Positions 38,224 to 46,423 of a stretch of 64,000 nucleotides of DNA are shown one piece after another. The DNA is taken from positions 1 to 64,000 of the forward strand of contig NZ_RQGH01000023.1 in the NCBI RefSeq assembly GCF_004769635.1, given 5' to 3'. The translations under genes were made by a program, and so were the position numbers. Below the pieces are notes generated by a model, which worked only from the letters and a program-made list of their open reading frames with translations, was not told the origin of the DNA and ran no database searches. The DNA comes from Leptospira jelokensis (GTDB taxonomy: Bacteria > Spirochaetota > Leptospiria > Leptospirales > Leptospiraceae). The number at the start of each line of letters is the position of its first letter. Positions within the stretch are counted from its first letter, which is position 1.

Positions 38224-38835
38224 ATGGATGAACAAAAAGACGAACCAATTGGACGAAATGATTTAGATCAAAACGTAGACGAAGTCTTAACCGTTGTACT
38301 CGGTGAAACTTTAAAACGTAGGCGTTTGGAATTAGGTTTGTCTATGGAAAAACTGTCTCAGTTATCCACAGTCAGCCGTGGGATGCTTGGTCTTATTGAA
38401 TCAGGTAAAACCACACCAAGTATAGGGATTTTATGGAAACTATCCAAAACCTTACGAATCCCCATTGCCGAAATGATCCCTGATTTATTTTCACAATCTC
38501 CCCGGTTTATCCCGGCCAACGAGGGAAAGGTTTGGATATCTTCAAAAAACTTAAGTAAATCAAGGGTTTTATACCAAGAGGACAGAGAACGATTGAATCT
38601 TGTCGAATGGAGTTTGGAACAAGGAAAATTAAACCAATTCCAACATTTGCCGCAAGCTCATGATATTAAAATTTACCAAGTATTAGGAGCTTCTAAGATC
38701 AAATTAAAAAATAAAACCTACCATTTGGAAGTGGGCGAAAGTGTATTTTTCCCTATTTCCGAACTTGATTCAATCGAAAATGAATCCGACGGATTATCTA
38801 AGTTTTTATGGATCTCATCGAAAAAATTTCGATAA
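38224..38835 (+). CDS. XRE-family regulator with cupin domain
   Basis: The 203-residue protein has an N-terminal helix-turn-helix (LKRRRLELGLSMEKLSQLSTVSRGMLGLIESGKTTPSIGILWKLSKTL, about 32-80) and a C-terminal cupin barrel (KIYQVLGASKIKLKNKTYHLEVGESVFFP). Such regulators sense small molecules, often amino acids or sulfur compounds. AAGGG precedes the ATG by eight bases, and the gene follows the membrane transferase by four bases. A large hairpin (38872-38931) separates it from the lipoprotein cluster that it may control. Confidence 0.9.
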   Translation: MDEQKDEPIGRNDLDQNVDEVLTVVLGETLKRRRLELGLSMEKLSQLSTVSRGMLGLIESGKTTPSIGILWKLSKTLRIPIAEMIPDLFSQSPRFIPANEGKVWISSKNLSKSRVLYQEDRERLNLVEWSLEQGKLNQFQHLPQAHDIKIYQVLGASKIKLKNKTYHLEVGESVFFPISELDSIENESDGLSKFLWISSKKFR

Positions 38836-38871
38836 CCCAATCGTTTGAAATCAAATTTCGAATCACATTCT

Positions 38872-38931
38872 AAAACTCTGTAAAAGCGATTGGAAAATCC
38901 TCCAATATTATATACGCTATTACAGAGTTTT
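38872..38931 (+). terminator. Long compound hairpin after the XRE-cupin gene
   Basis: A perfect 12-bp inverted repeat (AAAACTCTGTAA at 38872-38883, TTACAGAGTTTT at 38920-38931) encloses a second stem (ATTGGA at 38889-38894 with TCCAAT at 38901-38906) and a small AGCG/CGCT pairing. The right arm ends in a T-run, so it can terminate the regulator transcript. Its size and nesting exceed a simple terminator and may also affect the downstream operon. Confidence 0.75.
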
Positions 38932-39057
38932 CCTCTGTTAAATTAAATTCAAACTTTGTCTCAAAACTCATAATTTTAACCTATCCTTAACCAACCCCTT
39001 TAGTCTCTGGTGCAACCCCTACAGAGAAAGGATTGGAATGAAACAAAAGGATAGAAT

Positions 39058-40410
39058 ATGAAAACAAGTCTTCAACACCAGTTGATCGCCATTTTTACCG
39101 CGGGGTTTCTCGGAGCCTGCGGTGGGAACAAACAAAATGATAACAACAATTTACTTCTGGCTGCCTTAGCCCTCTCCAATGGGATTAAAGTGAACTCAGC
39201 AGTAGAATTAGCAAAAGAATCGAATGATGATTATAACCTAAATGAATATGGACTCATCACACCACAAACGTTAGGGAAATGGGTCAACAATTGGGCAGGT
39301 ACAAAACCAAGTGGCATCAATGGAAAATTGGTAATCTTACAAAATGGTGCGAGTACTACTGTTGGAAAAGAATACATCGCAGGGAATGGCAATGATGTTG
39401 TTGTCTATTCTTTTACTTTTTCTGATGGAGCCAATGCGTTAGACGGTGGTGATGGCTTTAGCCAAAAGCGAAATAGTGGACTCAGTGATACTGTTTCCAT
39501 TATCGCCAACGGTTCAAAAGTAGATACCATTCTCAATCGATTTGGAATTGATCCTGTCAATGACCTTGTTGTATTTGTCTCAGCTGCCAATCAAGCAAGC
39601 CATGTCCAAGGAACCTTACGTGGATTTTATTCGTTTCGTTATTGGGGATTCGACCATAAAAACTTAGCATTCCTCAATGGAACTCTCCCAAGACTTGTGA
39701 ATACGGATGGAAATTTTGTTCCCTTTCGCTCGACAACAGACACTCCTCCAAATTTAAACAATCGTTATTCGGTAAAAAGCCTTCGCGTAGATAATACAAT
39801 CCTGATGTTACCAGTTGAAGATGTGATCAAAGCTGTAAAAGATCCAAACAATGTGAATGTTGCAGGGCTTACATCGAGTGTCTTTATCTCTGATGCTAGG
39901 TCATCATCAGGAAGTAGCAATGAGTACAATGGCGTTGTTAAGAGTACAACTTCCGAGGTATCAGGTAAGTATGTTGGTTTTGAAGGTCGTATCAAAGGAG
40001 CAAAAGATGTTCCTTGGACAGGACTTTTAGACACTGAACATCGCTTTAAATCAAAAGCGGATCTCAAAGCATATTATGAGTTACGTGGGTACACACCAGG
40101 TCAAACTGCAATCCAACTTTGCCGAACCAATAACCGTTCCCAAGTGACTGGCTTTTCCTACATTGCCATCCTAGGATACCCTTCCACTTATTATGATGGA
40201 AGTTGGATCGAATGGGGTAGTTTGACTGGCGGCGGACCTGCACCAAAACTTCCTTCAGACTCACCCTTCCGCACTGACATTCCTGAGTTATCAGAAGTGA
40301 TCAATTACAATGTGGCGGGCGATGTGGATCCAAATTTGCCTACTAACTTAAATTCGTTTGCAACTACGTCTCGAAAAATCATCGAAGAAGACAAAGCATA
40401 CAAACGTTGA
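39058..40410 (+). CDS. Rhodanese-fold lipoprotein with intact active-site loop
   Basis: The 450-residue protein has a lipoprotein signal (IFTAGFLGAC, Cys21). The mature protein has two rhodanese-like halves. The N-terminal one starts DYNLNEYGLITPQTLGKWV and contains INGKLVILQ. The C-terminal one has GRIKGAKDVPWTGLLD, then the loop QLCRTNNRSQ with Cys355 and Arg at +5, then GYPSTYYDGSWIEWG, as in thiosulfate sulfurtransferases. The N-terminal half carries large insertions. Two paralogues are in this window (41830 and 63164). Being lipid-anchored, it probably handles sulfane sulfur at the outer membrane or in the periplasm. It opens a five-gene cluster. Confidence 0.88.
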   Translation: MKTSLQHQLIAIFTAGFLGACGGNKQNDNNNLLLAALALSNGIKVNSAVELAKESNDDYNLNEYGLITPQTLGKWVNNWAGTKPSGINGKLVILQNGASTTVGKEYIAGNGNDVVVYSFTFSDGANALDGGDGFSQKRNSGLSDTVSIIANGSKVDTILNRFGIDPVNDLVVFVSAANQASHVQGTLRGFYSFRYWGFDHKNLAFLNGTLPRLVNTDGNFVPFRSTTDTPPNLNNRYSVKSLRVDNTILMLPVEDVIKAVKDPNNVNVAGLTSSVFISDARSSSGSSNEYNGVVKSTTSEVSGKYVGFEGRIKGAKDVPWTGLLDTEHRFKSKADLKAYYELRGYTPGQTAIQLCRTNNRSQVTGFSYIAILGYPSTYYDGSWIEWGSLTGGGPAPKLPSDSPFRTDIPELSEVINYNVAGDVDPNLPTNLNSFATTSRKIIEEDKAYKR

Positions 40411-40422
40411 TTTAGCAAAAAG

Positions 40423-40456
40423 AACAAAGAGTAAGATATGTAACTTACTCTTTGTT
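40423..40456 (+). terminator. Intra-cluster hairpin
   Basis: A perfect 13-bp inverted repeat (AACAAAGAGTAAG/CTTACTCTTTGTT) with an 8-base loop lies 12 bases after the rhodanese lipoprotein stop and 36 bases before the next start. Little T-run follows. It may cause partial termination or protect the upstream mRNA, making the first gene more abundant than the four behind it. Confidence 0.65.
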
Positions 40457-40492
40457 TGGTTCAATATAAGTATATAAAACTGGGAAATGATT

Positions 40493-40864
40493 ATGAAAAA
40501 TTTGATTCAATTATTAATCGTGATAAATTTGTTTATTACAAATATCGTTTTAGCATCTGGTGGGATCAGCGGTGGTGGCATCGCAAACATTCCACAAGGC
40601 CAAGACCGTGAAAAATACCATTTAGGAAAGGCAATTTTTAACCAAGAAGTTAGTTTAGAAAAACAAACCAATGCAAACGTTAACACAACTGACCAAGAAG
40701 AGAGATTGGAAAACCTCCAAGGGAGTTTACCGAATACAGAAAAACGTAGGGTAAATTTACCTGATTTCTCTGGCAAACTCACGGAAGAACAATTACAAGC
40801 CCTAGAATATTTCATTCAAGTTCGATTCAATATCAAACTTCCTGAAAAGAAGAAGGATAAATGA
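40493..40864 (+). CDS. Small exported protein resembling a haemless cytochrome c
   Basis: Start at ATG 40493 (MKNLIQLLIVINLFITNIVLASGG), which is spaced correctly from GGGAA. The ATG six bases earlier is too close to it. The 123-residue protein has a signal peptide and then EKYHLGKAIFNQEVSL...LPNTEKRRVNLPDFSGKLTEEQLQALEYFIQVRF. The spacing of a GKAIF segment and a C-terminal GKLTEEQLQALEYFIQVRF helix resembles small class I c-type cytochromes, but no CxxCH is present; the protein has no cysteine after the signal. Between multihaem and rhodanese genes it may be a degenerate cytochrome domain. That relationship is inference. Confidence 0.65.
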   Translation: MKNLIQLLIVINLFITNIVLASGGISGGGIANIPQGQDREKYHLGKAIFNQEVSLEKQTNANVNTTDQEERLENLQGSLPNTEKRRVNLPDFSGKLTEEQLQALEYFIQVRFNIKLPEKKKDK

Positions 40865-41820
40865 TGAGAACAAATTTCAAATTACTCAGATATCTTTTTC
40901 TTTTTTTAACAATCCTTGCTTCGAATCTATATTCGCAACAAGCATGGGCACCGTATGAGAGACAACTTTGGGTACGCCCTGTATTTGTTCATTCTGAATA
41001 TGATAGTGCCTTCCTTGCTGGCCAAAAGGCAAAGTATGATGATAATGTTCGGATTACAGTTGCAAACCTCGCTTTAGAATATGGTTTTACCGACCGACTA
41101 ACAGCAGATTTAACGATAGGCTTTGGTAGATTAGGAAAACACAGAGTCTTTAATCGTTATTTCGGACTACAACAAACTCCAGAAGTTCCTGACAAATACG
41201 GCTTTATGGACACTCGTTTTGGACTCCGATATAAACTTCTTGATGAGTTTGATTCGAAATTCAGATGGATGCCCACAATCTCACTTCGAATCGGAGGAAT
41301 CAAACGTGGAGATTATGACCGTAATCCCCAATCCTTAGGTGATGGCGCAAGTGGAGGCGAAGTCAATTTGTACTTAGCTAAAGATTTTGGGCTGTGGGGA
41401 CTTGGTGGACTTGGAGAATTTTCCTATCGCAAACGAGAAAACCCGGTGCCAGATGATATCCTTTATTACGGTGCACTCTACAAACGATTCTTTGAATCTT
41501 TGTTTTTAACTGTTGGTATGCGTGGGCAAATCGGACAAGGCGGATATGCGTATGCGGACCCAAGGCAAGAACCCCCATGGAACTTAGTTCGTTACCCGCA
41601 ACCTACCTATTATGGTATCAATCCCTATGATGTCTATGTTCAAAATGAAAGGCCTGCTTGGGGAAGAAAGGAAATCTTTCATAATGCGGAAATCGGATTT
41701 AGTTATGTGGATAGTTTTGGCAACTTCTACACATTATTTTATTCGGAAACCATCGCTGGTTACAATACCGCCAAACTAAAGACAGTCGGATTTGCTGTCA
41801 CTTTACCTTATAATTTATAA
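40861..41820 (+). CDS. Outer-membrane beta-barrel-like protein
   Basis: The 319-residue protein has a signal peptide (LRYLFLFLTILASNLYSQ) and then alternating amphipathic strands (VRITVANLALEYGFTDRLTADLTIGFGRL; FMDTRFGLRYKLL; SLRIGGIKRGDY), ending in KLKTVGFAVTLPYNL. This is the pattern of an outer-membrane barrel of the kind often annotated as a transporter or MetA-pathway-phenol-degradation-like protein. Its ATG overlaps the previous stop (ATGATGA), so it is coupled to the small cytochrome-like gene. It may provide passage or anchoring for the lipoproteins around it. Confidence 0.7.
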   Translation: MMRTNFKLLRYLFLFLTILASNLYSQQAWAPYERQLWVRPVFVHSEYDSAFLAGQKAKYDDNVRITVANLALEYGFTDRLTADLTIGFGRLGKHRVFNRYFGLQQTPEVPDKYGFMDTRFGLRYKLLDEFDSKFRWMPTISLRIGGIKRGDYDRNPQSLGDGASGGEVNLYLAKDFGLWGLGGLGEFSYRKRENPVPDDILYYGALYKRFFESLFLTVGMRGQIGQGGYAYADPRQEPPWNLVRYPQPTYYGINPYDVYVQNERPAWGRKEIFHNAEIGFSYVDSFGNFYTLFYSETIAGYNTAKLKTVGFAVTLPYNL

Positions 41821-41829
41821 GAGGATTCT

Positions 41830-43278
41830 ATGAAAGTTAAACAGTATTTTATATATTTTCAAATTCTAGTCACATTCATTGGTTGCAAAGGACTCCCTGA
41901 GTATGTTTTTTTACCTCAAAGTCTTAAGTTCGACTTAACTCCATTTTTATTTAGAAACTACTCTCCAGCGGAGCTTGCAAAGTTATCCAATTCAGATTAC
42001 AATTTGAATGAAAGTGGTCTCATCACAGGAACAAAACTTTCGCGGTTTTTATCGAATTGGAACACAAATAAACCTAGTTATGTTTTTGGAAATTTAATTG
42101 TATTCCAAATCCAAACTTCCGGCTCCAGTGGAAGGTATGTATTTTTTGATGGCAAACAATCTTTTGCATACCCGATCACCAATCTAAATGATTTGTTATC
42201 AGAAACCAGAGACGATGGAGTTTTAGCAACGGATGGTATCGTTGGGAAAGGGAAAGAAATCTCAGATTTTTTTGCAATTTACGGAATTGATCCAGCCATC
42301 GATTATGTTGTCTTTGCTTCCGACACATCCAACTTATCAAATTTATCATCAGCTACGTTTGCTTACTATTCCTTACTCTACTGGGGATTCCCTAAGGAAA
42401 GACTCGCCGTTTTAAATGGTTCGATTGCAGATTTGACGGCGGCATCTACATTATTCACAACCTCTTCGTATAATTATGCAAATAGCAATCGAGCTGGAAC
42501 CACCAAAACATTGTTTCGTGATCATACTTCTTTGCACCTTACCATTGGTGACCTGATCCATTCACTTAAAAATGGGAATAGTAATTTAGAAAATGTAGAC
42601 CCTCTACCGATTGAAGGTTATTATCTCATTGATGGAAGGCAAAATGCTGCTTTTACAGGAACCACAAACTCTACCGCTTCTGGTTCAAAGTATTCGAATT
42701 GTACAACAAAAACAAATTCCAGTTTTGTATCCAATACCTGTGTCTCTACATATGAAGGTAGAGTCAAATCTGCTTCGAACTTAATACCAACTGATCTTTA
42801 TGATGGAACTAGTTTTCAATTTAGAACCTTTTCGCAATTAACAACAAGCCTAAATAACACTGGTTATCCGGATCAAAAATTGATTTATTTATATGGTGAA
42901 GAAGGGATCCGAACTTCAGTTGTTTGGTTTGTCCTGCACCAAATCCTTGGAAAACCGACTAGGTTCTATGAAGCTGGTTGGAAACAATTTGGCGCTTTAG
43001 GACTCAGGTCACCAACTTCAGGTTCAAGCCCGAGTGCCATCACACAACCAGCTTCGTATTGGAGGACTGATACCGCCCAATTGGCTGATGGGATTACTTC
43101 CAATGCAGACGCAAACGTTCCCAATTACCAACTCGATTTGTCCAGGCAATTCATCAAATCTTCTAACAAAATTCGAGAGGAAGATAAATCCTTTTTAAGA
43201 GGAAGTTCTACAAACGCTGGCTCTGGTGGTGGTGGAGGTGGTCCGACTGGAGGCGGAGGAAATGCTTGTGGTGGATGA
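41830..43278 (+). CDS. Rhodanese-like lipoprotein lacking catalytic Cys, with SoxY-like C-terminal tail
   Basis: The 482-residue protein has a lipoprotein signal (ILVTFIGC, Cys19) and is a paralogue of the 39058 product (SDYNLNESGLITGTKLSRFL; EGRVKSASNLIPTDLYDG; TRFYEAGWKQFG). The active-site loop reads LYGEEGIRTS, so the residue aligned with the catalytic Cys is Gly356, though Arg at +5 is kept. The C-terminus ends in a long Gly stretch and GGGGNACGG, with Cys480 three residues from the end. SoxY carrier proteins end in a similar Gly-Gly-Cys-Gly-Gly arm that holds sulfur intermediates. I infer a carrier rather than a transferase. Confidence 0.85.
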   Translation: MKVKQYFIYFQILVTFIGCKGLPEYVFLPQSLKFDLTPFLFRNYSPAELAKLSNSDYNLNESGLITGTKLSRFLSNWNTNKPSYVFGNLIVFQIQTSGSSGRYVFFDGKQSFAYPITNLNDLLSETRDDGVLATDGIVGKGKEISDFFAIYGIDPAIDYVVFASDTSNLSNLSSATFAYYSLLYWGFPKERLAVLNGSIADLTAASTLFTTSSYNYANSNRAGTTKTLFRDHTSLHLTIGDLIHSLKNGNSNLENVDPLPIEGYYLIDGRQNAAFTGTTNSTASGSKYSNCTTKTNSSFVSNTCVSTYEGRVKSASNLIPTDLYDGTSFQFRTFSQLTTSLNNTGYPDQKLIYLYGEEGIRTSVVWFVLHQILGKPTRFYEAGWKQFGALGLRSPTSGSSPSAITQPASYWRTDTAQLADGITSNADANVPNYQLDLSRQFIKSSNKIREEDKSFLRGSSTNAGSGGGGGGPTGGGGNACGG

Positions 43279-43302
43279 TGAAATTGAAATGATTTGTATG
43301 AA

Positions 43303-44523
43303 ATGAGATCTCAAATTTTACAGCTAACAATCTGGATGAGTATTGGACTATCCATTGTTAGTTGTAAAAAAGATTCTTTTTTATCAGAACATTGGAATCA
43401 CCCTCTTTCCACCCAAAGGAATCCGGAAGTCCAACTCACTCAGATTGAGTCCAATTTGGATCCTAAACAATGTGCCAATTGCCATGAAAACCAATTCAAA
43501 GCATGGCAATCGAGTTTCCATGCGAAGTCAATTGGGAATGGAATTTTATGGCAAAAGGAAATCCTTTCCTTTGAGGAATGGAACCGATGTTTGCACTGCC
43601 ATTCCCCTCTTCCGGAAACAAAGGCGGAAATTTCCGAAACGTTTCAAACACATGAAATTTTAGACTCAAAACGTAAACACTTCCCAAGTGGAATTTCAAA
43701 TCCTTCCATCCAATGTGCAAGTTGTCATATTCGAAATCAAATTTGGTATGGCCCACCATCACGGAATCTAACTGCAAATCAGTTGACAACCCTCCAGGCA
43801 AATTTACCACATAACGGATTTAAGGTGCAAGAGGAGTTTGAATCCTCCGCATTTTGTCAATCTTGTCACGAAAGCCCAGAATCTGGGCAAAAACTAAATG
43901 GCAAACACCTGATGGAAGTTTATCAAGAATGGGAAAATACCTCGTTTGCCAAAAAAGGAATCCAATGCCAAAATTGCCATATGCCAAACAGGGATCATAC
44001 TTGGAAAGGCATCCATGATCCCGATTTTGTTCGTGCTGGGTTACAACCTTCATGGAGTTTGACGAGAACAGCGAATGGTGAAATCCAAATCGATGCGAAA
44101 CTTAAGTCAATTGGAATTGGACATAAATTCCCTACCTATCTTATCCCAAAAGTTTACTTAAGATTTTTTGGTAAAAACCAATTTGGAAATCGGAAATTGA
44201 TTGAGGAATCCATTTTGGGAAGGCTTGTGAACACTAACCTAACGGAAGAATACTATGATACACGGATTACACCAGGGAATTCACACAATGTATCATTTCG
44301 TTTCACACTGGATGAAAAAGCAATCAAAACCTTAGACTGGGAGATTGAAGTGGATCCTGACGAACATTATATCCGAAGTTTTGAAGAAAGCCTTCGTGAG
44401 AAAGGGAACCTGCTTTCAGCCGAAACCAAAAAGCAGTTACAACTTTCCCTATCTGAAAAAAAAGATAGCCGTTACGTATTGTTTACTTTGAGTTTGCCAG
44501 TGCCTGTTTCACTTCCGAAATGA
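43303..44523 (+). CDS. Lipoprotein pentahaem c-type cytochrome
   Basis: Start at ATG 43303 (MRSQILQLTIW). A TTG nine bases earlier is in frame, and neither start has a strong ribosome binding site. The signal ends GLSIVSC, so Cys21 may be lipidated. Five CxxCH motifs follow at Cys57, Cys96, Cys138, Cys185 and Cys222. The first (QCANCHENQFKAWQSSFHAKS) and last (QCQNCHMPN) resemble those of the 34059 protein, as does the haem-free C-terminal half. It is the last gene of the rhodanese lipoprotein cluster and overlaps the convergent sulfhydrylase gene by 41 bases. Confidence 0.88.
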   Translation: MRSQILQLTIWMSIGLSIVSCKKDSFLSEHWNHPLSTQRNPEVQLTQIESNLDPKQCANCHENQFKAWQSSFHAKSIGNGILWQKEILSFEEWNRCLHCHSPLPETKAEISETFQTHEILDSKRKHFPSGISNPSIQCASCHIRNQIWYGPPSRNLTANQLTTLQANLPHNGFKVQEEFESSAFCQSCHESPESGQKLNGKHLMEVYQEWENTSFAKKGIQCQNCHMPNRDHTWKGIHDPDFVRAGLQPSWSLTRTANGEIQIDAKLKSIGIGHKFPTYLIPKVYLRFFGKNQFGNRKLIEESILGRLVNTNLTEEYYDTRITPGNSHNVSFRFTLDEKAIKTLDWEIEVDPDEHYIRSFEESLREKGNLLSAETKKQLQLSLSEKKDSRYVLFTLSLPVPVSLPK

Positions 44524-45655
44524 TGTCGTCAATATGCTCCAATCCAACAGAAATCCGAATGAGACCTGGCAAAATTCCAACAGCCAAACGTTCCTGTTCT
44601 GTGAGTTTGGAATGAGTGGTGGTAGTTGGATGAGTGACCGTTGTCCTCGTATCCCCCAAATTCGCAGTCAATGAGAACCATTTCAGAGCATCTAAAAATT
44701 TCTTTGCTCGCTCCACTCCACCCTTGATCACAAACGAAACAATCCCACCACCAGATCGCATTTGTTTTTTTGCAATCGCATAACCGGGATCATTTGGTAG
44801 AAATGGATACCGAACAAACTCGACATCGTTTGATTCCTGCAAAAAGGTTGCTAACTTCATCGCATTCTCAGCATGACGGTCCATACGAACTGCCAAAGTT
44901 TCTAAACTTTTGGATATGATCCAAGCATTCATAGGAGAAAGCGATGGGCCAGTATTCCTTGCCATATACCGAATGGGTTGGATGTATTCTTTTTTTCCTA
45001 AAATCACACCTGCAATGACTCTCCCTTGGCCATCTAGGTATTTGGTTGCGGAGTGGATTACAATGTCTGCACCAAAATCTGCAGGACGTTGGATGTACGG
45101 AGAACAAAAACAATTATCCACAATGAGGATCGCTTTCTTTTTTTTACACAAAGCAGATACCCATTCCAGATCTACGATATCAAGACCTGGGTTCGATGGA
45201 GTTTCGATATAAACGATTTTTGTATTTTCTTTGATCGCTGTTTCCCAATCCTGTGGTTTATCAATGTCCACATAAGTTGTGGTCACACCAAACCGTGGTA
45301 AGATGTTTGCAAAAATTTGATGGGTGGATCCAAAGATAGCTCTTGCGGATACAATATGATCTCCAGATTTCACAAGCCCAAAGATCGAAGTGAATACGGC
45401 AGACATTCCGGAGGCAGTTGCGATCCCATCTTCCGTATTTTCTAGTGCACATAATTTTTCGATAAGCTCAGTCGTATTGGGATTAGAAAAACGAGTGTAT
45501 TGGTTCCCCGTAACCTCTTCTGCAAAGAGTGCCCTTGCATGTTCCGCATCATCAAAAACAAAACTAGAAGTTAAAAATAAGGGGGTGGAGTGTTCCTTTT
45601 CCCCTGTACGTTTGGTTTGGATGCGGATGGCTTCGGTTTCAAAATGTTCAAACAT
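44483..45655 (-). CDS. metZ: Cys/Met-metabolism PLP enzyme, O-succinylhomoserine sulfhydrylase type
   Basis: The ATG at 45653-45655 (MFEHFETEAIRIQTKRTG) is preferred over a TTG 12 bases earlier. The 390-residue enzyme shows the family pattern: STPLFLTSSFVF, YTRFSNPNTTELIEKLCALE, ASGMSAVF, ETPSNPGLDI, VDNCFCSPYIQRP and the PLP lysine in HSATKYLDGQGRV. It resembles MetZ sulfhydrylases, which make homocysteine from activated homoserine and sulfide. Cystathionine gamma-synthase or lyase cannot be excluded. It is convergent with, and overlaps, the multihaem cytochrome gene. The sulfide-using role fits the neighbouring sulfurtransferases but may be coincidence. Confidence 0.85.
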   Translation of the reverse strand: MFEHFETEAIRIQTKRTGEKEHSTPLFLTSSFVFDDAEHARALFAEEVTGNQYTRFSNPNTTELIEKLCALENTEDGIATASGMSAVFTSIFGLVKSGDHIVSARAIFGSTHQIFANILPRFGVTTTYVDIDKPQDWETAIKENTKIVYIETPSNPGLDIVDLEWVSALCKKKKAILIVDNCFCSPYIQRPADFGADIVIHSATKYLDGQGRVIAGVILGKKEYIQPIRYMARNTGPSLSPMNAWIISKSLETLAVRMDRHAENAMKLATFLQESNDVEFVRYPFLPNDPGYAIAKKQMRSGGGIVSFVIKGGVERAKKFLDALKWFSLTANLGDTRTTVTHPTTTTHSKLTEQERLAVGILPGLIRISVGLEHIDDIISEVKQALANSK

Positions 45656-45710
45656 GTCTCTTACCAAATTTGGTGAGGAGCATACGAATTCATCATTTTT
45701 TTTGGAATAT

Positions 45711-45748
45711 ATCTGCTATAGAATCGGATTTAGGCTACTATAGCAGAT
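45711..45748. promoter_or_regulatory. 11-bp inverted repeat upstream of metZ-like gene
   Basis: Perfect arms ATCTGCTATAG (45711-45721) and CTATAGCAGAT (45738-45748) flank a 16-base spacer. It lies between the ABC ATPase stop (45752) and the metZ-like start (45655), both on the minus strand. On that strand no T-run follows, so an operator, or a structured leader for the metZ-like gene, seems as likely as a terminator for the ABC operon. A separate 12-bp palindrome ACCAAATTTGGT lies closer to the start (around 45663-45674). Confidence 0.5.
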
Positions 45749-45751
45749 TTT

Positions 45752-46423
45752 TTATGAAATTTCAGCAATTTTTCCATCGACCATATGGATCCTTTGCCTG
45801 GCAGTTGCCGCATAATCAGGGTCATGCGTTACAAAAAGAATTGTAGTGCCATCATCCGAATTGATCTTCTTAAAGATCTCCATCACCTTATCACCGTTAA
45901 CCGAATCTAAGTTTCCGGTAGGTTCATCGGCAAACAAAAACTTTGGTTTTTGGACAAGGGCACGAGCAATGGCAACCCTTTGCCCTTCCCCACCAGACAT
46001 TTGGTTTGGAAACTTGTCCTTGCAATGGGAAACAGAAAAACTTTCCATCAGGTGTAATGCATACTCTTCGACTTGTTTATGGTGCCCCGTTTTTCGAGCA
46101 GGCATCGTGATATTTTCTAATCCCGTTAACTCCGGTAATAAATAATGGAATTGGAAAACAAATCCAATCGATTGGTTTCGTAAGGCATGGAGTTCTTTAC
46201 TATCCATTTGTTGTAAAGATTTCCCACTGAGTTTCACGTCACCACTGGTTGGGAAATCAAGTCCACTCACAATGTACAAAAGTGTCGATTTTCCAGAACC
46301 TGACTTTCCAGTGAGTGCCACAAAGTCTCCTTCTTTGATGGCAAGAGAAACATCTTGTAACACAACTTGGGCTGGTTCCCCAAAGGATTTACAAATTTTT
46401 TCGGCTACAATCCCTAAGCTCAT
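45752..46423 (-). CDS. ABC transporter ATP-binding protein, MacB/LolD type
   Basis: The 223-residue ATPase has Walker A GKSGSGKSTLL, Q-loop FVFQFHYLLPELTGLENI, signature MSGGEGQRVAIARAL, Walker [13 protein letters not shown] and switch His in FVTHDPDYA. The FQxHxLLPELT segment is typical of the LolD/MacB/FtsE branch. It overlaps the permease gene by ATGA, so adaptor, permease and ATPase form one tripartite unit. An inverted repeat follows the stop codon. Confidence 0.92.
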   Translation of the reverse strand: MSLGIVAEKICKSFGEPAQVVLQDVSLAIKEGDFVALTGKSGSGKSTLLYIVSGLDFPTSGDVKLSGKSLQQMDSKELHALRNQSIGFVFQFHYLLPELTGLENITMPARKTGHHKQVEEYALHLMESFSVSHCKDKFPNQMSGGEGQRVAIARALVQKPKFLFADEPTGNLDSVNGDKVMEIFKKINSDDGTTILFVTHDPDYAATARQRIHMVDGKIAEIS

